A stretch of DNA of 64,000 bases from Stachybotrys elegans (Eukaryota; Ascomycota; Sordariomycetes; Hypocreales; Stachybotryaceae), in NCBI GenBank assembly GCA_020746835.1, contig JAGPNK010000011.1, positions 186,001 to 250,000 of the forward strand, written 5' to 3'. Shown piece after piece: positions 1 through 11,045 of this stretch. Every line of letters begins with the position of its first letter. Within the stretch, counting starts at the first letter, position 1. Under the pieces are notes generated by a model that was given only the letters and a program-made list of their open reading frames with translations, did no database searches and was not told the DNA's origin. The position numbers and the translations under genes were made by a program.

Positions 1-219
1 CGGTACCTTATTGCGTGAAGTGCTGCTAGGCACACTGTTGCGTCAAGGACACCATTATGAAGGCCAGCGACTAGGTTCAGACTGATCCATGGCATCAATG
101 TCACGGATGAGGCAACACGCAAGACATAGTACCAGAAGAGGTTAGGGTAGGCAGCTCCTATTCCCCCACCCTGTTATACATTGGAAGGATCAGTCTTGAC
201 TTAGGCACCAGCAATGTAT

Positions 220-341
220 GTGGGATTTCCCGTTCGTGTGCCCAATGGGATACAGACCAGTGACCGAGGAGGCCCCCTCTGACGATAAAGACGATATCAG
301 ATCAATAGATAACAATTGGTTAGAAAATTCGATTGAGAAAA
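220..341 (+). mobile_element. Dispersed SINE-like element, 15-bp target duplication
   Basis: This 122-bp copy begins GTGGGATTTCCCGTTCGTGT and ends in an A-rich tail after AACAATTGGTTAG. It is flanked by GCACCAGCAATGTAT (205-219) and GCACCAGCGATGTAT (342-356), one mismatch in 15. It lies just downstream of the reductase-kinase stop codon. The first 200 bases of the window hold nothing else I recognise. Confidence 0.75.
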
Positions 342-383
342 GCACCAGCGATGTATTAATACAATAAACAGTCTCTCAACCTA

Positions 384-3300
384 TTAAACAATCAACTTAG
401 ACTTATCATCAGTAAGCTTGTTATAGACACCATGATCAGTCAACACCTGTCTTAACAACCATTTAACCTCAGCAATCACTGAATCCCTTTCGTAGGTGGT
501 ATCGATAGGGAAGACATCGATTTCGTCGGATGGCTGCTCGTATGTTTCTGATTGGCCGATCACCATTTGGGCAGTCATGTAATGGCCATGTCTCTGCTCA
601 AGTCTTTGCTCCAATATTTCAGGGGTTGTCTGCAGGTTGACAAAGACAGTGCGAATGCCGCGCAGTGCAAGTGCTTGGCGCATATGGGATCGGTACATGC
701 GTTTGAGCGCTGAGCAGCTAACCACAACAGAGTCATAGTCAAGCTCCAGCAGTGCCTCCTCCGCATGATGGCAGAGACGATCGAACCAATGCATACGATC
801 GTTGTCGCATAATGCAATCTGAGAACGCATTTTTTCGACTGCGGCCTTGGTATGCAACGAGTCTCCCTCGATGAATGGGACACACAGCTCTGACGACATG
901 GCAGAACCAACCGTGGACTTGCCGGTTCCGCAAGGGCCCGCAATGACAATGGCCGTCTTTGCAGAGTTGGGCTTCCACTGGTTTAAGAAGTAGGTCACAA
1001 ATCTTTTGACCAAATCCTTATCAAGGCCGGGTGCATTGGAAAGCGCTGGAGATAGCGAGCACGCAGTTTCCGTCATGAAAGTCTTGGAAGGGGTGACTTC
1101 CTTGTCATACTTGGACGCGAAAAAGTCGACCAGTTTAATGGTGGGGTTTTGCGTAGGGTCAGGATTTGATGCCCGCAGGCGCGTAATCCATTCCTTGGGT
1201 TCAACCTCCTCAAAGGTTAATCCCGCCTCGTGAAGAGCAGGCAGCAAATGCTGCGTCCAGCTAAACATGCGGGGATTCGTGACGTTAGCAAAGACGCTCC
1301 CTGCTTCAGACAAGGATATGTCAATCACAGCTTGGGCTACTGTGTCGACAGGAAGCCAAGAAACTGAATCATTCAGCCTCGGCAGAGCTCCCATGGTCAC
1401 GGCCGTCTGCATCATCATTGGTACAGCCTCCTGCGCATTCCAGATGCCATGCTTTGTGTCTCCGACAATTTGCCCAACCCTAAGAACGCGAGCCGTTACT
1501 CTTGCTTTTGCGCAAATATGTTCAGCCACCGACTTGGACTGTGCATAGCCCATGCCTTGAGCCCATTCCAAAGGCGCTGCAGATTCGGGAATTGGAACGA
1601 CAGTCGCCCTGGAGCACGTGCTCACAGAGGAGCAAAAGTTCATTGTCGCGCCAAGTGGCGAAGATTGGCAAAGAAGTATGAGATGCTTGACGCCGGCAAT
1701 GTTGTCCTCGAAACTGGGGAGCTGCATGTTGAAGTTGACTGACCAGGCGCAGTGGATCACAGCGCGGAGATGCTGGCTCACAGCGTGGTAATCTTCCCCC
1801 AAGCCGAGATTTGGGTCTGCCAGGTTTGAGGGTAGCGCAACAATCTTTCTCCTCGCATCAAGTGAGAGAGTATGATAAACGCGGCGCTTGAGCAAAGACT
1901 CGTTTACTCGCTGGAGAGCCTGCTCAGTGGAAGCACGGACCAGGCAGTATATCTTGTTGATAGACGGGTCTGCACACAACTTGGCCACTACATGTGCTCC
2001 GAGAGATCCAGTGGCGCCAGTAACAACCTAAAATATCAGCTTGAGCTCAATTAACGTGGATCAACTTACAATAGAAGACCCTATCGGTGTGGAGCTGTAC
2101 TTGTCAATCAGCTCCATCATCTCACTTTCGACAGCTGTGCTCTCTGAAACATGCCCCAGTCGGAGCTCAAGCAGATGTCTGCAGAGCTTGTCGATGGAAG
2201 GATGGTCAAAGATGACATTCTGGCCGAGTCTGTTACCCCCAATGTCGACTCCTTTGAGAATCTCACTTCGCATTTGAATGGCCTGCAAAGAGTCCAACCC
2301 TAGCTGAAAAAAGTCGGTAGTATCCGTCACCTCCTGTTTGAGAGACAGTGTGCGAGATAAGAGCTGGCGCAAGAATTGTCCAATTTCAGCCTCATTCAAT
2401 GGCAAGGCATCTCCGGAACGCTCTTGCCGGTCATATGCCTCTTCGATTTCATTCTGGAAAGTCTTGTAAAACGCTTGACGGATAATGCTCCCTTTGTCGG
2501 TACGAGGATAAGCACAATCTGACGGCAGTAGGCAAATCATGCTCTTCGATATCCGTGCAAAAGCATCTACCGACGCGTTTGCGGCGTTGACGATAGACCA
2601 TATAGCATCGAGCTTTTCTTCAGTCGTGCAGTCCGATGCGGCAGGCACCACAAGTATGCCGAGGTACGGACGTCCAGCTCCAAAGATGACCGCCTCAGTC
2701 ACATTCTTGTTGGATCGGATGGAGCCTTCTGTAGCCACGGGATTGAACTTTTCCCCGTTGACCAAGACAATGGTGTCATCTAGACGTGCAATGTACTTCC
2801 AGGCTCGCGGAATGGTAGGATGCGGCTCAAAGAGGTCTTTCGTTGCGTAGGACCCGTCAGGCTGGTTCGAATGCACTTTAGCCGGCCAGCCGTCCAGCAC
2901 GCAGCACTCGTACAACGGTCCATGTGGGATCCATTTGAGAAACGGTGAAAGCTTTTCGTGTTCGCGGACATAATTCCAGACCTTGTCTCCCTCTGGGCGG
3001 AAGGAGGTCATCAATTGACCAACCTCGGTTCTATCAAGATTAGTTTGAAAGGCTGAATGAAGGCTAAATGAAGGTTCTTACGCTCCATAATGGCCGACCA
3101 AATTGACTCCGCTGGCAACCAGAGTATTGCCCAAGTCGTCTGGACAGGCTGACCCGCCATACATGACGACTTTGAGCTGCCGCAGCAAATCGATGCCTTC
3201 GGCTGTTTCTGACAAGAGCTTCAACGCATAAGGGACGCCGTAGAATATCTCAAACTGAGTTTCTCGCATAATATTGATGAGGTGCTCCTGTGTCAGTGGA

Positions 3301-4162
3301 AGGTCTGCATTGTAAAGGTGGATTGATTTCCGCGAGTAAATGGCCCGGAAAAAATTGCAGATGCCATGGTTGTGGAAAAGTGGAAGGGTGATGAAGGCCT
3401 TCATGTTCATGGTCATGGCGTAATTTGACAGACACGATTTATGAGTCTGATAGATGGGTTTGGGTAGACCCGTAGAACCTAACAGTGTCAACTTGGTCCT
3501 TCACAAGAACTGCTAACCCTACCGCTTGAGTGGATGATAAACGCAACGTTGTTGGTTTCCGTTTCGGGATCCAAGCATTTGCCAAGCTGGGTGTCGCTGT
3601 GCGTTTCAATGTGGAACTCAAACACGTCCCTACCAGCTATCTGAAGGACTTGAAGTTGGGGAATGCTGCTGCCCACTTGCTCAGCGGTGTCAAGAAATCT
3701 CGAGTCGGCAAGCAAAGCGGAGGCGCCCGTGGTACTGATTAGCGACTCAATCGCTACTTGTGGGATGCGGGTCGACAGGAGGAGAACTGAATGGCCGAGC
3801 TTTGTCAACGCCAGCATGGTGATGAGGTACTCCAGGTTTGATGGGCCCAATAATGCTACAACGGAAGGCTTTTCTGTCGAGTTTTGGCGAACTGGAAGAT
3901 GGTGTTCATAGTCTTTGGCAACCCTCCAAGCATAAACGTCGAGCTGCTTCATTGTGTAGTCGCGAAAGCTAATTTCCGAGGACGGGTAAGAAACAGCATG
4001 GTCCTCTGGATATAGCAATGCACGCCGCCGAAGGAGCGCATCGATAGTTGGGAGAGACGAATCATCCACTGGTGCTGGCTTTTCCAATTGGACCAATGAA
4101 TGGGCGCCAGGCTCAATGGTGTGGGTTTCCAGATGACTCGGAACATAGACGGTGGCAGGCAT
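384..4162 (-). CDS. NRPS-like carboxylic acid reductase (A-T-TR) fused to a gluconokinase-like domain
   Basis: Exons 4162-3523, 3478-3082, 3030-2070 and 2027-384 give 1213 aa. Domains in order: AMP-binding adenylation (about 30-530; core SSGSTGLPKPIYQTH across the first splice, then YGATEVGQL), carrier domain (LGLDSLQAIQ, phosphopantetheine Ser near 593), NADPH thioester reductase (VTGATGSLGAHVV near 668; catalytic YAQSK near 827-831), then a P-loop kinase (GPCGTGKSTVG near 1030; VVSCSALKR; RHGHYMTAQMV) matching the GntK gluconokinase pattern. There is no condensation domain, as in fungal aryl or amino acid reductases. Such enzymes adenylate a carboxylic acid, load it as thioester and release the aldehyde; the kinase target is unknown. 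Reductase and kinase lie in one uninterrupted exon, so this is not a splicing artefact. I chose Met 4162 because upstream in-frame codons are low-complexity and precede a divergent promoter. The substrate cannot be read from the sequence. Confidence 0.88.
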
Positions 4163-4430
4163 ATTGACGACGGGGCAATTGACGACGGGAGCAATTGACG
4201 ACTGTTTATTTTGTTGTATGATGGGTGTCTGAGAATTGGAAGAGGATGCTGGGTTTTTGAACTTACTGAACCATGAGGATATTGATACGTGCCGTAGGAG
4301 GGCCGAGGCATGGGAGGTTGACGGAAAACAACCTGTTCCCTTTATTAGGCCGGAATGTAATCCGCCATGATTACGCATGATCAGCGGACCATGGCTTGCG
4401 CACTGCGTGAGACCTCGGCTCTGATGGCTC

Positions 4431-4446
4431 ACGGATTAAAATCCGT
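4431..4446. promoter_or_regulatory. CGG-N8-CCG palindrome in the divergent reductase/MFS promoter
   Basis: ACGGAT-TAAA-ATCCGT is a perfect inverted repeat containing CGG and CCG triplets eight bases apart, the classic layout of a Zn2Cys6 dimer site. It sits between the divergent starts at 4162 and 4704 and nearly matches the site at 10548-10563. A second palindrome, CCCCATGGGG, lies at 4473-4482. Confidence 0.55.
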
Positions 4447-4571
4447 TAGACTAAGCCGTCCCCACATTCCATCCCCATGGGGAACAAGACCCACCTCCAG
4501 ACTTGGCAATCCGAAGACACTCAAACTTGACTGTAGGATAATCAGCGAGGGGGCTTGCACGGAAAGGAGGG

Positions 4572-4578
4572 TATATAA
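4572..4578 (+). promoter_or_regulatory. TATA box of the MFS gene
   Basis: TATATAA lies about 130 bases before the MFS start codon, in the divergent promoter. Confidence 0.4.
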
Positions 4579-4652
4579 CTGTTCCCGAACCTCATCTCAT
4601 CACTCCCTTCCTTCAGTGCTCTCCCCAATACTGCTTTAATATTTTGCCACTG

Positions 4653-4680
4653 GTTTAACACGTTTAACACGCTTAACACG
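4653..4680 (+). repeat. 9-bp tandem repeat in the MFS 5' leader
   Basis: Three consecutive units of (T)TTAACACG with one substitution lie 24 bases before the MFS start codon. They are probably in the 5' UTR; function unknown. Confidence 0.5.
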
Positions 4681-4703
4681 TTTCTCGTTCCAAACTTGCC
4701 GAT

Positions 4704-6322
4704 ATGGCTTCGCTACAGAATGGGAGACAGGATGAGAAGCCAGACATCGTCATGGTTGATGACTTACGCGATGCCAATGATCACGAAAAGGCGGTTCGTA
4801 CCATTGACAACATCCGAGTGCTGGGACTCAGCGAGGATGATGCTGCATTTTACAACGGCTACACGGCAGAGATGCGCAAGCAGGTCATCAGAAAGGTATG
4901 TCACCTTTCGCTTCGAGAATATAACTGACGAGTTAGGTCGATGTACGGCTTGTCCCCATGCTTGCAGGTCTTTACCTGATTTCTCACCTCGACCGAGCCA
5001 ATATTGGGAATGCCAAAATCGAGGGCCTCGCTGAGGATCTCAACCTCGTCGGCAACCAGTGGAACATTGTTCTGTCGCTATTCTTCATCCCCTACGTCCT
5101 TCTCGAGATCCCCAGCAATATCCTGCTCAAAAAATTCAAGCGTCCTTCCGTCTACCTTGGCAGCCTCGTCACCATCTGGGGTGTCATCATGACCATGCAC
5201 GGCGTCGTCAAAAACTTTGGCGAGCTCCTTGCCGTCCGCATCCTGCTGGGTGTATTTGAGGCGGGGTTCTACCCAGGCGCCGTGTACCTGTGTACGTTCT
5301 GGTACATGCCCAAGGATCTCGCTAGCCGCATCGCTTGGTTTTACTGTACGAGTGCATTATCTGGTGCGTTTTCTGGACTTCTGGCTGCCGGCATCGCACA
5401 GATGGATGGGGTTGGTGGGCTTGAGGGTTGGCGCTGGATCTTCCTACTCGAGGGCATCGTTACCGTCATACTCGGAGTTGGGTCCTTTTTCCTACTCATT
5501 GACTCCCCCGCGCTTTCCGGCCGCTGGCTTTCGCCCGACGAGATCCGCTTCTTGGAGCTGCAGCACTTTATCAAGCAAGGTGGGCGCTTCAGCGAGGAGA
5601 AGGATGAAGAGTTTAGCTGGCACGATTTGAAGATGGTCGTGACCAACTGGCGTCTCTATATGCAAGCCTACATACTCATGTGTATTTCGGCTTGCTCTTA
5701 CGGCACCAAGTTTACGCTTCCTTCGATTGTCCGAGGCATGGGTTTCAAGAATACCGAAGCCCAGCTTCTAACAGTTCCTGCCTACGTGGCCGGCGCGTTG
5801 TCTGCCATTTTCTTTGCCCGGCTGTCGGACAGATACTACTGGCGCTTCCCGTTTGTGGCAATGCCGCTGGCTCTTATTGCTGTTGGATACTCCATCATCA
5901 TGTCCTTCAAGGGCGACCTCACCGGCAGTCACATCGGGCCGGGCTACTTTGCCATTGTCTTGACGACCATGGGAATATACCCTGTACAGCCGTCGGGTAG
6001 CAGCTGGGCCGCCAACAACCTGGCACCATCCAACAGACGAGCCATTGGTGTCGCCTTTAACATCTGCGTGGGCAATATTGGCGGTGTCGTTGGGAGTTAC
6101 ATGTATCTGGATCGCGAGAACCCCACGTACTGGACGGGTTATGGACTATCCCTGGCATTTGGAGCCACTGGCCTCATCACAGCCTGCTTGCTCGAGCTCA
6201 GCTACAAATGGAGTAACACACGCAAGGCCACGATTAGCGAGGAAGAGGTGAGAGCCAAGTATACGGATGCGGAACTGATGAAAATGGGAGACAGATCGCC
6301 TCTGTTTAAATACACGCTGTAG
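4704..6322 (+). CDS. MFS transporter, anion:cation symporter (allantoate/nicotinate permease) type
   Basis: Exons 4704-4895 and 4937-6322 give 525 aa. The 41-base intron has GTATGT and TTAG ends. An acidic N-terminal tail of about 60 residues precedes the family signature SHLDRANIGNAKIEGL in the first loop. About 12 hydrophobic helices follow, with RILLGVFEAGFYPG in the helix 4-5 region and a central cytoplasmic loop near residues 240-270. Fungal members of this family import organic anions such as allantoate, nicotinate or pantothenate across the plasma membrane. Divergent transcription from the carboxylic acid reductase and a shared promoter suggest it handles that enzyme's acid substrate or product (inference). 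Confidence 0.9.
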
Positions 6323-6774
6323 TGGATGGATTGACACGATTGGGAAGATACTGCGGCTATGTGTCCGGACAGATTATATCTTGCACAATGTATTCTAGTC
6401 CATAACATAAGGAAATATTTTGCATGCTTTTTTGACTACCAACCGAAGGATCCATGGATACGCATTGTGCGTGTTGTAGTAACCAACAGAAGCAAAGTGC
6501 TTCTTGAATAATAAAGATTTTAATACAGTTGATATGGTTATAATTCTGGACCATTTCCTTTATGACATGGTCAGTGCCTTACATCGAAATCGTATTTCCA
6601 CGTCCCTAGTAATGCTTTATTCGCTCACTGCTAGAGCTGCGCTACGTAGTAAGGAGGAGTGGATTCCCCTTTTCCGGCTGCTACAAACTCTACCCCGCCC
6701 TTCGATTTATCCGCAAACATCACAGGTTCCCTTATCCGCTACCTCGACATTCCATCTCCGGCCGTCTTCCGCCC
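6323..6774. other. Intergenic, MFS terminator and regulator promoter
   Basis: This is AT-rich 3' flank of the MFS gene followed by the regulator promoter. I see several TCCGC or CCGG half-sites close to the start but no full CGG-N8-CCG palindrome and no gene. Confidence 0.5.
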
Positions 6775-8840
6775 ATGGATCCCGATCCACCACAAAAGAG
6801 GCGCCGGATCGGCAACATTGATTCTGAGGTATCCGCAGGGGAGGCGGCGAAAGGGAGAAAGGTCAGCAGGGCGTGCGATTTTTGCAAGTCGCGAAAGTCC
6901 AAGTGCAGCGGGACGCAGCCGTGCGACAAGTGCCTGGCCAAAGGGAGGCACTGTTTGTACGATGCAAAGTACACGCGAGGCCGTCCGCCGACGCCTCCAA
7001 TGAGGCCAGAGGCTGGCGATGCGGAAGAGAGTGCAGTCCCATCAAGGGCCTCACCAGAGATTGGCATGGCAGAGATTCAGGGGCAGGTGTTCGACTCTAC
7101 TTCTGGACTGAGCTTCCTGCACCGAGCCTGGAAGAGACTGTCCGCCCAACATACCAGCATAGGGAACGAAGAGGTTGGGGCATCAGAAACTCAGCCCGTG
7201 ACCATGGCGGGAGATAATCCGCTGTCCACCGAAACCCATGAACCATTGCGTCTTCCTGATCCTACAGAGGCCCGCCGCCTGCTCGCGCTCTACTTTGACG
7301 TGTGTATCGCAACCTACCGCTTCCTCCATCGCCCAACCGTAGAGGCGTGGTTGGATGTCTTGGAGCGCAACATGGAAACTGAACAGCCAATCTGGCGTGG
7401 AATCGGCCATGCCAGGGCAGCCATCGTGCTCGTCGTGCTCGCCATTGCCGTGGCCCACCGAGAAAAATCCAACAACTTCACGTCGGTAGGCGGCGAAGCC
7501 AATGCGTTGAAACTGAGTGACGAGCTGTTTTCCATCGCAGCCAGGCTCACAGATGGCGAAACAGGCTTTCCGCGTCTTGAGTCGGCCCAGGCAAGACTCG
7601 TCCAGGTTCTGTACCTGCTAACGACTTCCCGCTTCAATCGCAGCTGGTTTGTCTTTGGCATAGCGCTGCAGTTTGTGTCAGCACTGGGGCTCCATCGACG
7701 AGCAAATTTCAAGAGACGGAGAATTGCCCGCACTGTTGACTACATACATGTCCAGTGCGGGCTGCGAACCTTTTGGACTGCATACATCCTGGATAACCAT
7801 CTAGGCGTTATTTTTGGCCGACCGCGTCATTTCCACGACCAAGATATTGACCAGGAACTGCCGGAGCGGGTCAACGACGACAACATGACTGCTGATGGCC
7901 CGATAAATACGCCTGGAAATCCCGACTGCCATATCGATGCCCTTATTTTCCATACAAGGTATTTGTCTTGCCACTTGTATTACCCCTCTAACACTTATAG
8001 GATTGCGCGAATCATCGGAAAGATTTCCCGCGAAATTTATTCAACACGCACTCTGTCGGAAGAGGAACGGGTCGCTGCCGCTCATAGGTTAATGCACGAG
8101 GTTCATGAATGGCACGCTGATCTACCTCTGCATCTCGGCTCGATACCGCCGTCGATGCTGATACCCAGCTATCGACGCCAAGCAACCGTCTTGAAATTGG
8201 CCCACGCACACGCAATCATGCACTCCAAACGACTTTTCCTCCTCGGAAACTCAGCATCCCTGCAGAAAGACCAGGTCGATGATTGTCTTGCCGCCGCCAG
8301 GGTAGTGTTGGAAACCGTTGATGCCTCGGCCGCAGAGGGACCCATCTTCCATGCCTTTTGGTGGACGCACTATGTCACGTTTACTGCCCTTGTCATAGTC
8401 TACGTGTGGGAGATTCAGCAACGTCGCCAAGGGTGGACCATTGCGAATGAAGCAGAGTTGCTTCGCCTCGCCAACAGGTGTCACACGCATCTTGCCCAAG
8501 CAACCGCTACCAACTCGCCTAGCCGCCGTTATGCAGTTATCCTGGAGGAGTTTCGCGAAGCCGCGTTGACAAATAATCAGATTGTAGAACAGGTAAACTT
8601 GGGCTTGCCAGTTGAGGTAAATGTCGACCCCTTGCTGGCAGGGTCAAGTCAGAATCCAGGGCCAGCGGCTATGCAAGGGTTGACCTTTTTTGATGAATGG
8701 GAAATGACAGACTGGTTGGATCTAGACTCCTCCGTATGTCCATGGCCTTTTCCCAACTTTGGCTAATTCTCGTATAGGCATTCTGGCCCCATGCCGATAT
8801 TAGTGAGTCTCTGGAATGGCCTAGCTATATATATGGCTGA
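6775..8840 (+). CDS. Zn2Cys6 transcription factor with fungal-specific TF domain
   Basis: Proposed exons are 6775-7958, 8001-8733 and 8778-8840, giving 659 aa. The zinc cluster is CDFCKSRKSKC then CDKC and C near residues 35-65, after a basic nuclear-targeting stretch (PPQKRRRIG). The middle region (LYFDVCIATYRFLHRPTVEAW; ALGLHRRANF; RTFWTAYILDNHLGVIFGRP) is the fungal_trans dimer/effector domain. The 42-base intron at 7959-8000 is in frame and open; removing it restores the conserved FHTRIARIIGKI. The second intron (8734-8777, GTATGT, TATAG) gives a new C-terminus; if it is retained, translation stops at 8766. Its position beside the reductase, MFS and AKR makes it the likely local regulator. 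Confidence 0.85.
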
Positions 8841-8968
8841 TGGCTTCTATTCCAGCGACAAGACATCTACGTCTAGACACATATAACCCCAAACACTGAA
8901 ATGATAAGGGCATGCGGTTTACTGCTTACAAGTTTTCAAGTCCAACATTCCAGCGCGGGCATGTAGCA

Positions 8969-9042
8969 TTTCCTATTTGTATCTAGATACAGACCAGCGA
9001 CTTCGAGGCCCTCTGACGATAAGGACAATATATAAAACTTGG
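8969..9042 (+). repeat. Degenerate copy of the dispersed 80-120 bp element
   Basis: The segment from about 8986 to 9032 keeps the core GATACAGACCAGCGACTTCG and the following CCCTCTGACGATAA block of the repeat found at 220, 28026, 32238 and 53269. The 5' end is eroded and I found no flanking duplication. It lies in the 530-base gap between the regulator and the aldo-keto reductase, which holds nothing else I can name. Confidence 0.6.
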
Positions 9043-9370
9043 CAGGAGAATCCGCGAAACTGGCTTAAAGAAAGATGACTCATGGCGCGGTAATGGAAAT
9101 GCCAGTCTTCCCACCGCAATTGGTCGGAGCTTCCATCACGATCCCGCTGTGGCATCGGGCGTCGAGGTGGTGACGGTCACAGTTAGACAAGTGGCAGGTG
9201 AATTCAAGGCTCCGGAAACTTCATCAAGGATAAACGGTTGCTCAGGTGACTCGATCAAGGCTGCTGCCTTCCATTGTGAGTGAGTTCGCGACCGCATCTG
9301 GGTAATCGATATACATGACTTGTTCTGGTTATATAGACTAGTCTTTGCATGGGAAATAGTACATGTTGAT

Positions 9371-10389
9371 CTATTTCGAGCCAAACTTTTGCAGGTTATC
9401 TGGTCCCGTCTCTCTTGCGACTCGCCTGACCTCATCTTCCCCAAGCTCCTGGAAGATATCAAAGCCCCATCTTGTCTGCCAGTTGTACCGCTTGTTCCTT
9501 TCCAATCTATTCAGTTGGTCAAAAGCATCCTGAGGAAGCTCTCGAACCTTTAGGTTGGATTCAATACGGCTTGGTGTCACACTCTTCGGCAGCACGACGG
9601 TACCGCGTTGGATTCCCCACGAATAAAGAACCTGTCCAATATCGAGCTCAAGTTTCTCGCCGAGCTGCGCAACAAGAGGATCATCAACGGTTCGGGGCTC
9701 GCCTGTTTGGTTGTTTCCAAGCGGGGAGTAGGCGGCTACCTGGATATTCTTGGACCTGCAGTACTCGAGGAGCTCGGGCTGTTGTAGATATGGATGAGCC
9801 TCGATTTGGTTGACAGCAGGCACAACCTTGGTCTTTGACAAAAGATCTTCGAGGCGATCTTTGGTAAAGTTGGAGACGCCAATAGCCCGAACCTTGCCCG
9901 TCTCCAGGAGTCTCTCCATAGCAGCGTAAGTGACAGCCGGATCAATTTCGGCGAGCTCAAATACGCCATTTGAGTCAATGGGGAACCAATCGTCACCCGA
10001 CTTGAAGGCTCTGGACCCTATTAGCCAAGTTTATTGGAGGTGCATCAAACTTACACAGGCCAGTGCATAAGGTACAAGTCAAGATAGTCAACCCCAAGGT
10101 CCTTGAGCGTCTTATCCAGTGCTGGCCCAACATCCTCGGGTGCATGCTTGGTGTTCCATAACTTGCCCGTAATGAAAATGTCTGCTCTGTTGACACCGCT
10201 TTTGCGGATGCCCTCGCCCACCTCTGCCTCGTTACGATATATGGCAGCGCAGTCGATGTGCTTGTAGCCGCTCATGAGCGCAATCTCAACGGCATTCTCC
10301 ACCTGGCCAGGGGGCGCCTGCCAGGTGCCGAAGCCAACCGAAGGGATCTTGGCACCCGTGTTGAGAGTGAAGTGTGTGGGAAGACCCAT
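9371..10389 (-). CDS. Aldo-keto reductase (GCY1/YPR1-like)
   Basis: Exons 10389-10055 and 10010-9371 give 324 aa. The intron is 44 bases with GTAAGT and CCAG ends. The AKR tetrad is visible: Asp and Tyr in [16 protein letters not shown], Lys in ITGKLWNT, His in LYLMHWPV. Later come [14 protein letters not shown] and the cofactor motif [13 protein letters not shown]. It would reduce aldehydes or ketones with NADPH in the cytosol. Next to a carboxylic acid reductase the simplest role is turning the released aldehyde into the alcohol (inference). Its promoter carries the same CGG-N8-CCG palindrome as the reductase/MFS promoter. Confidence 0.92.
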
Positions 10390-10547
10390 TATTACCACAG
10401 TTAATGAGTTAAGATCGCGGTTGGTAGCGATGGAGAATAATGGCAAAGGTGGAAGGAGTTGTTGCACTTCAGCTTTTGATTCAATGCTCTTTTATTAAGA
10501 CAGCCGGATATCTTCATTGACGGATATTCAAACGGGTTAGCAGAGCA

Positions 10548-10563
10548 ACGGATAAAAAGCCGT
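10548..10563. promoter_or_regulatory. CGG-N8-CCG palindrome upstream of the aldo-keto reductase
   Basis: ACGGATAAAAAGCCGT followed by TAG resembles the 4431-4446 site in both arms, in the A-rich spacer and in the flanking TTAG. It lies about 160 bases upstream of the start at 10389. A shared Zn2Cys6 regulator is inferred. Confidence 0.55.
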
Positions 10564-10569
10564 TAGCTT

Positions 10570-11045
10570 AACCTCGGCTACCTACGATCCAATGCATTCT
10601 GAATAGACACGTGACCCCGACGGACTGCCACCCCACTGGGACGGGCAGTCCTAGTAATAGGTCTAGCTAAGCCGGCAAGACTGCTCAAGGGACCAATTAT
10701 ATTAGTTCCAGTAGTTGATATGCAACGGTCGGTTCCTGACTATGACCAAGTCCAATAGTATCAGGGTTAGTTGTTAGTAGATGGCTAGGGCATATATACT
10801 GTTGAGCGTATGTCTAATAATAGTTAATACTGTAGTCCACAGTAATCAAGTTATATTAATAGCCGGTAGGCTTCTAGCTAGGCGTACTCTGTAGAATCAT
10901 CTCATCTATATACCCAAAGGACTGACAGCTCCCGGGAACAGACCGACCCTGGTCACATGACAGTTAAGGTAATCGAATCGTAACAGGTATGATGAGGAAA
11001 AGAGTGTGCAGTGTGAGGTGTAAGCAGTAGGGGTGGTGCCTAGTA
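10570..11045. other. TA-rich intergenic DNA, possibly RIP-degraded
   Basis: From about 10620 to 10920 the sequence is unusually rich in TA dinucleotides and TAG/TAA triplets and has no open frame of note. That texture is what repeat-induced point mutation leaves in old transposons. I counted nothing formally and recognise no element. Confidence 0.3.

Noticed and set aside
220..341. Hammerhead ribozyme in the dispersed element (CTGACGA present)
   Set aside because: The matching GAAA core and flanking helices were not found at suitable spacing, so a single CUGANGA match is not enough.
220..341. Dispersed element as an introner-like (GT...AG) element
   Set aside because: It starts GTGGG and ends near TTAG, but all copies lie between genes and carry 12-15 bp target duplications, which fits retroposition better.
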